Assembly (NCBI GenBank): GCA_029255685.2
Contig: CM055320.2
Location: forward strand, 10,650,614 to 10,714,613
From: Silene conica
Taxonomy: Eukaryota > Streptophyta > Magnoliopsida > Caryophyllales > Caryophyllaceae
Direction: 5' to 3'
DNA length: 64,000 bases
Each line of letters starts with the position of its first letter. The first letter of the stretch is position 1. Below, piece by piece: positions 1 through 10,054 of the stretch. The notes under the pieces were generated by a model, which saw nothing but the letters and a program-made list of their open reading frames with translations, was not told the origin of the DNA and did no database searches. A program made the translations under genes and the position numbers.

Positions 1-97
1 AGGTAAATTAACTATGGTTATACACGTGGCGATATGTGATTGGTCGTGTATGAATTTTTCCATACATAATGCGTATCTCTATCGCCTTCCGCAAAGA

Positions 98-252
98 GTC
101 TTGTTTGTGACGGGAAATATCCGTCACAAGCTGAATACGAATATTTTATTCTCACACTAAAAGCAAATCATATGCAAGTGGTAGAAAATAGAGCATCTTA
201 TAAATAATACTCAGCTTGTGACTAATAGTGTCCGCCCTTGATGGGAATTTGT
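98..252. mobile_element. MITE, CTTGTGACGG family, copy 1
   Basis: Short non-coding inverted-repeat element. The left arm contains TTGTGACGGGAAATATCCGT, and the right arm ends with a diverged complement before an 'AATTTG' tail. The same layout recurs at least nine more times in the window: palindromic CTTGTGACGGATA arms, a core with CTCACA and a 'GAAGCAT' or 'GAGCATC' stretch, and a right arm ending near GAGAATTTGT. No coding potential. The superfamily is not certain from the ends alone. Confidence 0.6.
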
Positions 253-266
253 TAAAAAAAAAATAG

Positions 267-458
267 TAAGTCTTGCTTGTGACGGGTACCATTTGTGACG
301 GATATTTTGTGAGATAAAATGGATACAAAATGAGTTAGTGGAAAAAGGGGACCATATAAATAGTGTCAGAGAAAGAGAAAAAGTGAGTATTTTGTGACAG
401 AAAACAGTATCCGTCATAATCTTGTGACGGATATCGCCGTCGTAAATGAGAATTTGTA
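267..458. mobile_element. MITE, CTTGTGACGG family, copy 2
   Basis: Second copy directly after copy 1. The left arm begins GTCTTGCTTGTGACGG and the right arm reads CTTGTGACGGATATCGCCGT followed by GAGAATTTGT. The two copies sit almost back to back, separated by a short poly-A stretch, so one may have inserted beside the other. Confidence 0.6.
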
Positions 459-496
459 AAAAAAAAAAAGGGAAAAAAAAATAAATTAAATTACCC

Positions 497-575
497 AACA
501 TGATTCTATAATTTATTGAAGAGTAAGGAGCACTGAGCAAGCATCTTCAATGCGATTAGTCCATCGAGATCCATG
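497..575 (+). repeat. Duplicated UGT promoter fragment
   Basis: This stretch resembles 6614-6680, just upstream of the UGT74 pseudogene. Shared blocks are CATGATT.TATAATTTATTGA and TTCAATGC.ATTAGTCCAT. No UGT coding sequence follows it here. It looks like the upstream edge of an old tandem duplication whose gene body is gone, though a shared unrecognised repeat would explain it equally well. Confidence 0.45.
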
Positions 576-1803
576 TTCGAGTATTTCCTAATTGACAAGT
601 GGCATTAATAATGCATTTATAATAATAGCAATGCTCAATGAAAGATTCTCGACTCTTTCCCGAGGACAATAATTTCGGTGTACGAATTTAAGATGTGTGA
701 AATGAGGGTGATTAGTAAAATTTATAACATAGAAAAATGCCAAAATTGATTAAATCTCGTCTTTATGCGATATTTAAAAGATACAACCCTATTAACAAAA
801 ATCTATATTAAGACACAAATGTTTGATAAATACTAAAACAATTTGATAATGAATAGTTTTAGTAAGACTAATAAAATATAAAGTATTTATCTTTAAATAT
901 GATTATGCTTCTATAGAATGTCATTATATTCACATGGTTATGATGGTTAAATTAATTTAAATTGCAGATAATATGATGCAAGTTTGATCCTTTCTTAAAA
1001 CATTTTCAATTAATTTTAATATGCAAATTGAAAAGGTAAAAAATGCAATTGTGGAGGCTTGATCCTTGGGCTACCTCTAATAATAAGATAATGCTCCTAC
1101 TATTGATTCACTGAACTTTGTTGTGATGTTAGCACATAGTTAAATACATATAAGTTTTTTACAGATTAATGGGGGTGAGGGCTCACCCCATCACCCCTAT
1201 AAATCCGCCCATGGTACACCGTACACGGGTGTAACTTGTCATTTATGGTGTCTATTTAACTCATTTTTTATTTTTAATTAAAATATAGTACTATTCTCTC
1301 AATTTTAATTAAACTATTTAGCATATTCTGTTAGATATATACTGTCAAAGAAATTAAGACAATGAAACAACACCGAATCACTATGCTTTCTTTATAGAAC
1401 AATTCGTCCCGTATATTATGCCTGTGATGTTTCGAATTTTCTATAGAGATAAGACGGTGTTCCACGGTTTTTGGCAAGAAAACAGAGATATAATTTCGGA
1501 GTTTTATTTAATATGCAATTTGCTTTTCTGTTCAAGATATATAATTATCAGTAATTTTGTTAAGGAAAAACTGATCCATTTTGTCCTATATATATAGGAG
1601 AATGAATGGGAAAGAGAAGGGTTTTGAGTCAGAAGGCAACTATACCGCATAGTCGTTCGTAAGACAACTATACCGCGAACTTATAATATAATAGACTAGT
1701 GTACACTCCTTACTTCCCGAACTAGCTTTATTATTTATAAGTTCGCCCGTCTCTGAACCAAATCCAAATTACGGAAAATGAACCGGTAATTACACTTAAA
1801 TTA
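576..1803. other. AT-rich intergenic DNA, no gene seen
   Basis: No convincing reading frame or RNA gene. A short stretch near 1165-1215 (gggtgagggctcacccc and 'aaatccgcccatgg') resembles sequence often found in decayed plant transposons. Nothing else recognised. Confidence 0.5.
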
Positions 1804-2074
1804 CCAACATATTCATCCATTCAAATCCACTCTACCACTTTCAATTTTACACACTATTCACAAGTAAGCATTCAATTTCGATTTCCGCTTAATGCATAAG
1901 TTAAAATATATTCATGTAGGATTTTGTTTGATTCGTCTTTACGAGAACATTAAAAATATCTAACTTTTATAATTTTCGCAAACAGGTAGTTAATGATATT
2001 TACCGTGTAAAATCCGCGTTGACAAACGTGAAAAAGTAAAGTGGTAGAGTGGATTTGAATGGACGGAGGTAGTA
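1804..2074. mobile_element. Stowaway-like MITE
   Basis: Inverted terminal arms: ATCCATTCAAATCCACTCTA near 1816 on the left, and its complement TAGAGTGGATTTGAATGGAC ending in GGAGGTAGTA on the right. The CTCCGTCC-like end fits the Stowaway (Tc1/mariner) type. The right end abuts the inverted-repeat element that follows, so the exact right boundary is shared or uncertain. Confidence 0.65.
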
Positions 2075-2995
2075 AGTCTAAAATTTTACATCTTACTACC
2101 TAATATGTTCAATTATTCAAATAACAACCTAATAAGTGTAAGAATTGACACGACTACTACCAAAATGACGGAAATTGCTAAAACATGACGGAAATCAGTT
2201 TATTTCGTCCCGTTTAAATTTGAAACCTAAACTACCCTCCCCTTCCTTCCTCCATTAAAACACTTTTCTCCTTCAACAAAACACATTCCCCCATTCTCAT
2301 CAATGTCGCTCCAAACCCAAATTTCCTCACTAATCCCTAAATCTTGTTCCAAACCCTGATTCTCCATCGATCTCGTTCCATTAATTTCTTCCAAACCCCC
2401 ACACACATACTCAGTTTTCCCCTTCCATTCAAATTTACCACCATGGTAATATCTCATACAAACTACAATCCTACAAAAAAACAACAAAATTCCCAAAATT
2501 TTGGAAATTTGGTGATGTTTAAGTATCAAAATTCCACAATTAACACAAAAAACGTAATACCGATGCTTAATTATCAAATTTTACACAAAATAATCAAATT
2601 AGGGGAAGAGTTTTATACTGAAAATAAAATGAAAAAAAATGCTTACTTGATGAATTTGAGAAGACAACAAAAGACTACCTCTCTCTAGTGCTTCAAATTA
2701 GGCACGTTCATGGAGGTTTTCAATAAAAATGTCGGCATGAATTGAGTTATAGTGAGTTTAATCGGGGGAGAAAGAGGGATGTGTAATATGTTAACAGGGA
2801 ATATGTTTTATTAAAGGAAGGGTAAGATCGTCATTTAACTTAACCCGAACATTTAAAACTAACTTAAGTTCGATTTCCGTCAAAAAAGTAGCAAACTGAT
2901 TAATGTTGTGTGATTTTAGGTAGTTAGTTGCAATATTAATTATATTAAGTACTAAGATGTAAAATTTTAGACTTATTAGGTAGTAATTTGTCATA
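2073..2995. mobile_element. Inverted-repeat DNA element, MULE-like, about 0.9 kb
   Basis: The left arm AAGTCTAAAATTTTACATCT followed by TACTACCTAATAT is repeated in inverse at about 2955-2990. Weaker inverted similarity continues inward past a shared 'gacggaaat' block, so the arms are over 100 bp, as in Mutator-like elements. The middle (2230-2690) is C-rich and looks like a 5' leader or captured host fragment, but no protein was recognised in either strand. No target duplication could be fixed, because the left end abuts another MITE. Confidence 0.55.
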
Positions 2996-3169
2996 TTTCC
3001 TTTTAATTAATAATTATTTTTTTATTTTTGTCACAGAGACTAAAATAGAGAAAATGATGAATTTTGGACAACGCACAAAATTACAACCCACATACATATA
3101 AAAGACGACCCACAAAAAAAATTGTAAAAAGGAAAATGGATAACTATTGATTGAAACGACGAAATTATA

Positions 3170-4057
3170 TGCTGTGCCGAAGCGTAAATATCTCGTGTTG
3201 GGCATCTGTTACGTCGATGTCCACTATGGATTTGTACCCTAACAATCATCCCCTCAAACCAAGGACCATCATCTTAACTCGGATATCGACCTCCATGGAG
3301 AACTCCCACACTCTACAACCCCAACTTTAGACAGCCAAAACATCACCAAGTCTTGATAACATCCCCTTAGCTGACACGTCATGCTATGATGAGTCATGTT
3401 TTGCATCACATGTCACCGTCTGGTCAAGTGAGTGCCTCCACATGCTCCTATATCAACATGTCCAATTGTCCATGTACCCTTATTGAGAATTTGCTACACA
3501 TGCATATCGAACATCCTTTGCATCCAATATACCCTAGACCAGGTCTGCCACTTCAGAAGTGCTAGAACACAAATAATCATTGACATCCAACCTGAAAAGG
3601 ACTCAACATACCTGTGGTACCCAATCTGATAAGGGTCCACCTGATCAATAGTTCTAGCACACAAATGGTCTTTGTCCCACAAGACCTACGACGTCTTTCA
3701 TCCATTTAGGCCTGGACGAGGCTTGCTCAAGGACATATCCGAGCTAGGAGTTTCATGCCTAAAGTGTAAAACTTCAAGTCTTGGGCCTCCTGATACATCC
3801 TCGTGTCTAACCAAGTCGAACCTTGGGCTTTGATACTGCTTGTTGTGTGGAAGCGTGTGTACCTCGTGTTGGGCATATGAAGCGTCGGTGCTCACTTCCA
3901 TAATCGTACGGTATTTTCCGCTTTGGATCAAGCCCTCACGAATTTACTCTTGGGCTCCTTCCCAAAAGGCCTCGTACTATTATATTTTCAGAACACTTAT
4001 AAAGATGATATTTCACCTTTACACTACCGATGTACGACATGGGTTTGTACCCTAACA
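3170..4057 (-). mobile_element. TRIM-type miniature LTR retrotransposon
   Basis: Minus-strand element too short to encode proteins. The 5' LTR is 3841-4057 (TGTTAGGG...CACAACA on the minus strand). Directly inside is a primer-binding site at 3827-3839 whose complement resembles TGGTATCAGAGC, the initiator-methionine tRNA site. The short internal region 3260-3826 ends in a purine-rich tract (TTTGAGGGGATGAT) next to the 3' LTR at 3170-3244. The 3' LTR has lost about 140 bp internally. Non-autonomous: it must borrow the machinery of a larger element. Confidence 0.7.
3841..4057 (-). repeat. 5' LTR of TRIM element
   Basis: Shares its sequence with LTR copies at 4738-4956 and 5032-5194, including the block GCCAAGCCCTCACGGATTTA in the better-kept copy and 'GGGCTCCTTCCCAAAAGG'. 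Terminal TG...CA on the minus strand. Confidence 0.65.
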
Positions 4058-4737
4058 TTAACAGAATTGTCATTACCAATTTTTCAAGCGAAAACAGATG
4101 GAGGACTGAAGGTCGATACACATCAGACATATCAATCCAAAAAAAAAAGCAACGATTTGTGAAGAAAATGTCCGTAGCCATACATGTAAATAAATCTACA
4201 ATAGATGAATAACGAGCATTAGACGTCTAAACAAAGTGTTCAATGAAGACAATCTCAACTTTTGCAAGGGCTAAACATAAAACATTGACATGTTATCGGA
4301 ATATAACAACAGTGGAGTTTTGAACCTTGACATATTGTCCACAACATTATTCTCATAACTAACGAGAATAACAAAATTAACCTAAGTTTTCTTAAACAAC
4401 TAAGCAAGTTCTAAACGACACTAGTCTTGCGTAAAATTGTTCAAAGAGTCTTCCTTGTTAACTACCGATTTTACTAACGATTTTACATGTAAAATCAATA
4501 AATGAAAGATATGATAAGTAGTTACTTTAGAAATATTTAAGTCTAAATTAACTACCGATTTTACATTAATCCTTCTTTAAAACAATTTTATAAAGATAAA
4601 TTTCATTTTTTTTAAATTATACTTCCTCTTAGTTGTTCTTTTGTTTCCCTTTCTTTTTTCACAATAAATAAGAAAATGGATTTAAACACATAAAACACAC
4701 AATCGTACATGCCATTAAATTTAAACCACAAAAATTC
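4058..4737. other. AT-rich spacer, no gene seen
   Basis: Between two TRIM elements. The short open frames here lack any recognisable domain. ACTACCGATTTTAC recurs near 4460 and 4550, separated by about 90 bp, but no larger repeat unit is clear. Confidence 0.45.
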
Positions 4738-5194
4738 TTGTGCGGAAGCGTGAATACCTCGTATTGGGCCTCTGCTGCGCCGGTGTCCAATGTCCATAAT
4801 AGTACGATATTGTCTGCTTTGAGCCAAGCCCTCACGGATTTACTCCTGGGCTCCTTCCCAAAAGGTCTATCTCGTACGATTTATTTTCAGGACACTTATA
4901 AATGTGATATTTTACCTTTACACTACCTATGTGTGACATGGATTTGCACCCTAACAATTATCCCCTTAAATCAAGGACCATCATCTTTGCTACACATGCA
5001 TATCAAGCCTCCTCTGCATCTAATGTACCCTTGTCCATATTAGTACGATATTGTCCACATTGGGCCAAACCCTCACAGATTTACTCTTGGGCTCCTTCCC
5101 AAAAAGTCTCGTACTATTATATTTTCAGGACACTTATAAAGATGATATTTCACCTTTAAATTATCGATGTGGGACATGGGTTTGCACCCTAACA
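4738..5194 (-). mobile_element. Second TRIM element, deleted
   Basis: Two LTR copies in the same (minus) orientation as the TRIM at 3170-4057: 4738-4956 (nearly full) and 5032-5194 (truncated). They are separated by only about 75 bp of internal sequence that retains the purine-tract side (CCCCTTAAATCAAGGACCAT). Most of the interior, including the tRNA primer site, has been lost. Confidence 0.65.
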
Positions 5195-5542
5195 GTAGTT
5201 GATTGTATGTGAATCGCGAATGTTTGAAGTTTTGATCTGTTGGTATAGTGTATGAAACATAACAAAGTTATATGAAAGAAAATATGGTGCTTAGATAAAT
5301 GTAGAGTCGCAAGGGACTGCTCTCCTTAGAAAGTATTTCGCCTTTTACAAGCCTCGGGTAACCGCGAAATCAATCCTAGGATAAAACTACACCGACCTTT
5401 GTGTTCTTAGGCGAGAAAACAAAGAAACTTTTCTGTTTTTTGTATAGTTTGTAGAGGGTAAAATTTGAAAATTTTCTTGTATTCTTTTCACTCACATATG
5501 TCCTCTTATTTATAAGGAAGTATGCATACATGAGACGGAATC
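5195..5542. other. Unassigned, LTR-like remnant possible
   Basis: No gene. The stretch with GGGACTGCTCTCCTTAGAAA and a GC-richer middle looks like part of a degraded LTR, but neither ends nor a partner copy are visible in this window. Confidence 0.3.
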
Positions 5543-5713
5543 AAAAACGAACAGGTACATACCCATTCATGTTATAAGGAAGTCTGCACCCTTTGACAAT
5601 TATGTCAAATACATTAACCGGAATCAAAACTGAACAGATACATACCCATTCATGTCATACAATGTTCCTGCAAAACTGAACAAGTACATACCCATTCATG
5701 TCAAACAATGTTC
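5543..5713 (+). repeat. Three-copy interspersed tandem repeat
   Basis: A unit of about 43 bp containing GTACATACCCATTCATGT occurs near 5543, 5626 and 5671. The last two are directly adjacent and nearly identical; the first is separated by about 45 bp. Non-coding. Confidence 0.6.
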
Positions 5714-6640
5714 CGTAATGTTTCATTTCATTTTCTTCCGTTCATCCCGTTAACTCTATAATTTGTTTATGTATGAACGTGTACTCCACACTCCCGATTC
5801 ATATTATAACATTACAAGTTTCCGTATGATTTTATCACGATATCCAATTACATTAAATGGTCGATCACACTTAAATCACCAACAACCTGGTGGACGTGGT
5901 GGTCTACCTTCGAGAATCTTATATATATTAATAAAGAAACATTTAATGATTTCTGGTGAAGTCAGCTAATTAATCCTTCATTTTATCTTTTTTTTTTAAA
6001 AAATTTAATTATGGTGGGACTCGTATTGTTGTTTACTGAATTAATTATCGAACAAATAAATGTTTGCGTTTCATTAGTTGTGTTATTATTACGTACTAAT
6101 TCTGATTTATTTCGTAAACAATAATTTATACGTAAACGATTATATTTATAACGTCTAACTTATATATTATATATTAAAATATATTGTCGATGTCGATTTA
6201 TATATAATTATTAAATAATGAGTTATGACTAACAATCAATATTACAATAAATAATACATAATTATAATAAATACTAACCAAAATTACAGTAATTGATAGA
6301 AAAATGTAACAAAATACAGAATATGATAAAAACACGATCGAAATTTCAAGTATAATTTTCATGACAGTACTAAATTAAAATAGCAATAAGAATAAATTAA
6401 AATAACAATAACGTTAAAAAAAATACTTACAATGTCAATGATATTACAAAAATTTTAATCAATTATAGCATATACCCTAAAGTTTCATCATTAAAAATAT
6501 ATTCGGATTAAAAATAACAATATTATTAAAACGATCCGTGCTAAAATTAATTCTTTATTATATGCAGAAAAGCCAAAAAATTCAGCGAAATGAGATCATC
6601 TGCAGTGCAATTATTCGGCATGATTGTATAATTTATTGAC
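5714..6640. other. Very AT-rich intergenic DNA
   Basis: No gene, RNA or complete mobile element recognised. This is the upstream region of the UGT74 pseudogene. Confidence 0.5.
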
Positions 6641-6766
6641 GAGTTAAGCTTATGTTCAATGCCATTAGTCCATTCAAATCTATTTCTTACTTACTCCCTA
6701 ATTCTTACTTACTCCCTATCTGTGTCGGTCATTTGCTTATCGATCGACTTATTTATTTACGCCCAA

Positions 6767-6775
6767 TATATAAAA
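6767..6775 (+). promoter_or_regulatory. TATA box of UGT74 pseudogene
   Basis: TATATAAAA lies about 50 nt upstream of the start codon at 6821, the expected place for a short plant 5' leader. The promoter core thus survives even though the reading frame is broken. Confidence 0.5.
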
Positions 6776-6820
6776 CTAGTAGTAACACTTGCTTTGCTTT
6801 CCTCACGTACTAGAAAAATA

Positions 6821-7486
6821 ATGGAAAGCCAAACCCATGAACATAATGAAATCCATGTCATTGTATTTCCATATCCTATACAAGGTCACATTAATCCCAT
6901 GCTACAATTCTCTAAGCAACTTGCTTCAAGAGGTCTTCAAGTTACATTACTGACCACCCCTGCATTTTCCTCCAAATTCGCCCATTCCGAGTAATCAAAC
7001 TCAATCTCAATCGAAACAATATCCGACGATACCACCCTTACTGAAAACGCAAACACAAAAAATGTCAACAGCTACATCGAGAGATTTGACCTAATTGCAG
7101 CTCGCAGTTTAACTCAATTAATTGAGACCAAAGTTGAACTAGGCCATAACGTCAAGTGCGTAATTTATGATTCGAGTATTCCTTGGGCACTCGACGTAGC
7201 TAGAAAATTCGGGATTTACGGAGCCTCTTTTTTCACACAATCTTGCCTTGTGAGCTTAATATATTACCAAGTTTATGAAGGTGTATTAAGTGTTCCTATA
7301 AAAGGGCCGTGGCCAGGTGTTTTTAGTAATGACACGCCGTTATTGATCGAACCACGGGAGATGCCATCTTTTGTGTATGAAGCTGGATTGAATCCTGCCA
7401 TTGAAAAGCTTGTGTTTAATCAATTCACAAACTTTGGTGAAGCTGATTGCCGTTTTTTTAACACATTTCATGACCTAGAGTCTCAG
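6821..7486 (+). pseudogene. UGT74-type glucosyltransferase pseudogene, exon 1 only
   Basis: Exon 1 of a UDP-glucosyltransferase of the same family as the intact gene at 15628. It starts MESQTHEHNEIHVIVFPYPI and keeps the catalytic histidine motif QGHINPMLQFSK. It is interrupted by one in-frame TAA at 6992-6994 (codon 58), after which the same frame continues open through YDSSIPWALDVARKFG (catalytic Asp region) and FFTQSCLVSLIYYQVYEG to the conserved end ...NTFHDLESQ. A donor-like GTATGT follows at 7487, matching the intron position of the intact paralogue. No exon 2 (UDP-sugar-binding half with the PSPG box) occurs before the next gene; transposons fill the space. A decayed tandem duplicate. 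The stop is a single base-level lesion, but loss of exon 2 alone makes it non-functional. Confidence 0.85.
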
Positions 7487-7926
7487 GTATGTCGTATTTC
7501 ATTTGGAGAGTATTCCGCTACAATCCTATCTAATCATTTTTTATTCGGAGTAGTTTTATTACGGAGTATTATTTTAGATATTAGACAAAAAGTATATAAA
7601 TGAGTCTAACACGGACCTGAGCTAAACGACATTGATCCGGCCTACCAGTCCAACACCACCACCCGTAGGGTTAGGTCAGGATGGGTCCAATCAACGTAGA
7701 TCGTGCCCGTGTCTAACACAAACTGGCCAATGACCACTTTTAGTCATTGGAGTTTAGGCATTCAAAACACCGGAATAGATCGAAAAGATTGGTTAACACT
7801 TTAACTATACAGGTTGATTTATAACCATAAGGTTATTTACTTATTTTGGGTGTGCTTTGGTCAATTACTTAGGGTGATCTATTTAGCCAAATTGTGACAG
7901 CTAAATAGAAAGTATTACAAGCAATT
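7487..7926. other. Former intron/downstream sequence of UGT pseudogene
   Basis: Begins with a donor-like GTATGT. The middle (7610-7740) is GC-richer and repeat-like. No second UGT exon found. Confidence 0.4.
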
Positions 7927-8350
7927 ACATCAACCGATAAAAAAGACTATCTATTTTAACTTAACCAAAAATCTCTGAGTTCAATCTGAAAAACCATCAT
8001 CTAATTAATGAGTGAGTGCTTTACCGCCACCTAACTATAAGTAGGGTTGAGCAAAACCGGTTCGGATAACTGATTTTGAAATTGTTTTTTTTTTCAGAAA
8101 CCGAATCCGAACCAGACTAATCTAGTTAACCGGTTTTTTCTGAAGATAAAACCGAATCCGTAAACCGGTTTACCCGCTCCGATTTTCATAACGGATTTCA
8201 AAAAAGATGCACAACCAAATACATAAAAACACAGAAAAATTAGGTGGAATCAGTCGACAACACTAATATATTTGACGTAAGTCCTCTATGAGTCAATGGT
8301 TTATACTACCTAGAAGCATTAAACCTAAATTCAATAATTGGCATTATACC
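7927..8350 (+). repeat. Tandem repeat copy A (hAT-like end)
   Basis: About 420 bp that recurs, diverged, at 8944-9555. It contains TAGGGTTGAGCAAAACCGGT at 8042, which looks like the left terminus of a hAT-type element whose right terminus (TGTTCAACCCTA) is at 15089-15100. Flanks ACTATAAG and TCTATAAG match in 7 of 8 positions. Confidence 0.55.
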
Positions 8351-8935
8351 TAGGGATGTCATTGGGGCGGGGCGGTGCTGGATATAGGCTCCCCCGTACC
8401 CGTACCCATCAAGAAAACCTCGTACCCATCCCCGCCCCACCACCCATGGCGGGTACAAGTTTCCAAAACAATCCCCGCCCCACCACCCATGGCGGGTACA
8501 AGTTTCCAAAACCATCCCCGCCCCACCTACCCATTAACCCGCTATACCATAAATTTTTTCCGATATTTTTTCGTACAAGTTGGTTTAATCACTATTAATT
8601 TCTATTTTCAGAAATTTGTTTATATAATTTTAGTTATTTACCAAAGAGGTTGATAAAATACTTTATAAAATAGCTATTTTTAACATTACGTCTTAATTAT
8701 TACAAATAATATTTGAAAAATTATCGTAATTAACGGTAATAATTTTTGTAATAATTGACGGGTAGGCGGGTATAAAGCGGGTAACACGCAAAAACCATCC
8801 CCGCCCCAGTACCATGGCGGGTATAATTTTGTACCCGTCCCCACCCCACCACCCGCCAAAACTCTACCCACCCCCGCCCCAACTAGGGCGGGTGCGGGAC
8901 GGTATCCACATATACCCGCCCCAATGACATCCCTA
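8351..8935. mobile_element. GC-rich non-autonomous hAT element with perfect target duplication
   Basis: 585 bp bounded by TAGGGATGTCATTGGGGCGG and its inverse CCGCCCCAATGACATCCCTA. It is flanked by the 8-bp direct repeat ATTATACC (8343-8350 and 8936-8943), as expected for hAT transposition. The interior has two copies of a GGCGGGTACAAGTTTCCAAA unit with intervening CCCCGCCCCACCACCCATGG. The open frames seen here are compositional artefacts; no transposase. Confidence 0.9.
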
Positions 8936-8943
8936 ATTATACC

Positions 8944-9562
8944 TAGCTACTGGTTGAGCAACTGATAAAAAAGACTATATATTTTAACTTAACTAAAAGT
9001 CTCGAGTTCAATCACTAAGAAAACAACATCATCAAATTAATGAGTTAGAGCTTTAGCACCAGCACCTAGCTATAAGTAGAGTTAAGCACAACCGATTTTG
9101 GGCTCCGATTTCAAACCGCTTCGGATAACCGATTTTTAAATTGTTTTTTTTTTCGGAAATCGAATCTGAACCAGATTAATAATGTTTTTCCTGAAGATAA
9201 AACCTAGTCCGTAAACCGGTTTACCCGCTCTAATTTTCATAACCGATTTCAAAAAAATGCACAACCAAATACATAGAAACACATACTCCCTCCGATTTTC
9301 TATGTTGTTTCTCTTTCCATTTTGGTCTAATAACATTAATGTTCCCTCTTTGTCCTTTTGGACAACACTGTGTGGTCCAAAATCAATTTCATGTGGGATC
9401 ATATGTATTGTGTGGTCCAAATTAATTCCCCTATTTCTAGTGTCAAAATGAAAAGGGAACAACACAAGAATTCGGAGGGAGTAGAAAAGTTAAGTGGAAT
9501 CAGTCAACAACACTAATATATTTGACATAAATTCAATAATTTGCATTATACCTAATACTTAT
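8944..9562 (+). repeat. Tandem repeat copy B, disrupted by MITE and copia
   Basis: Diverged copy of 7927-8350. A Stowaway MITE sits inside it, and its right edge is cut by the copia insertion at 9563. Copy A supplies the related sequence without the MITE at the matching place (CACAGAAAAATTAGGTGGAA). Confidence 0.6.
9286..9481. mobile_element. Stowaway MITE with TA duplication
   Basis: 196 bp bounded by CTCCCTCCGATTTTCTATGT and its complement-like end ATTCGGAGGGAG. TA flanks both sides (9284-9285 and 9482-9483). A related copy in opposite orientation lies at 34457-34650. Confidence 0.85.
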
Positions 9563-9867
9563 TGTTGAGATATTTGCAATGACAGCTCATCAGTCTGACA
9601 GCTCATCAGTCTGTAACAACTTCAAATCCGTTACAAATTCTGTTAGAAAGTTAGTTACCTATCAGAATTCTGTTACACAGTTTGTTAGACTTTCCTTGTG
9701 TATAAATACTACTCTGATCTTTCTTTGTAACTTAACAAATTCACAATCAATAATATCTTCCTTTTATTTACCTTCTTTGTTCAATCTATTACTAGATATT
9801 TTCCAGTTTCTTCTAAAACTCAAGTTCTCCATTAATGGAGGAAAACTGAGATTGAAGTATTTCTACA
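9563..9867 (+). repeat. copia-1 5' LTR
   Basis: 305 bp, TGTTGAGATATTTGCAATGA...TTTCTACA. It has a promoter TATA box TATAAATA at 9701-9708. A 16-bp unit containing CAGCTCATCAGTCTG is tandemly doubled near its start. Confidence 0.9.
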
Positions 9868-10054
9868 TGGTATCATCGTCAAAGATCCTGTGCATCTTCT
9901 TTGCGAAAGTTTATTCGCTACTATCCGCTGCAATTGATCTATTCTCTTGATCATTTGTTTTTTCTTTTGATATTTTCTAATATCATACCTTTTGATCATT
10001 CTCTGATCATAATTTTTCAATCAATCACATCGAGCAATCCTTTATTCATTCAAA

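Noticed and set aside
2227..2688. Overlapping open frames on both strands
   Set aside because: No recognisable domain, overlapping in opposite directions inside an inverted-repeat element.
3014..5159. Several short open frames with repeated LLLGSFPKGL-like peptide
   Set aside because: Explained by TRIM LTR copies, which do not encode proteins.
8306..8871. Proline/glycine-rich open frames on both strands
   Set aside because: They are the translation of GC-rich repeat units inside a hAT element with perfect ends; no protein family.
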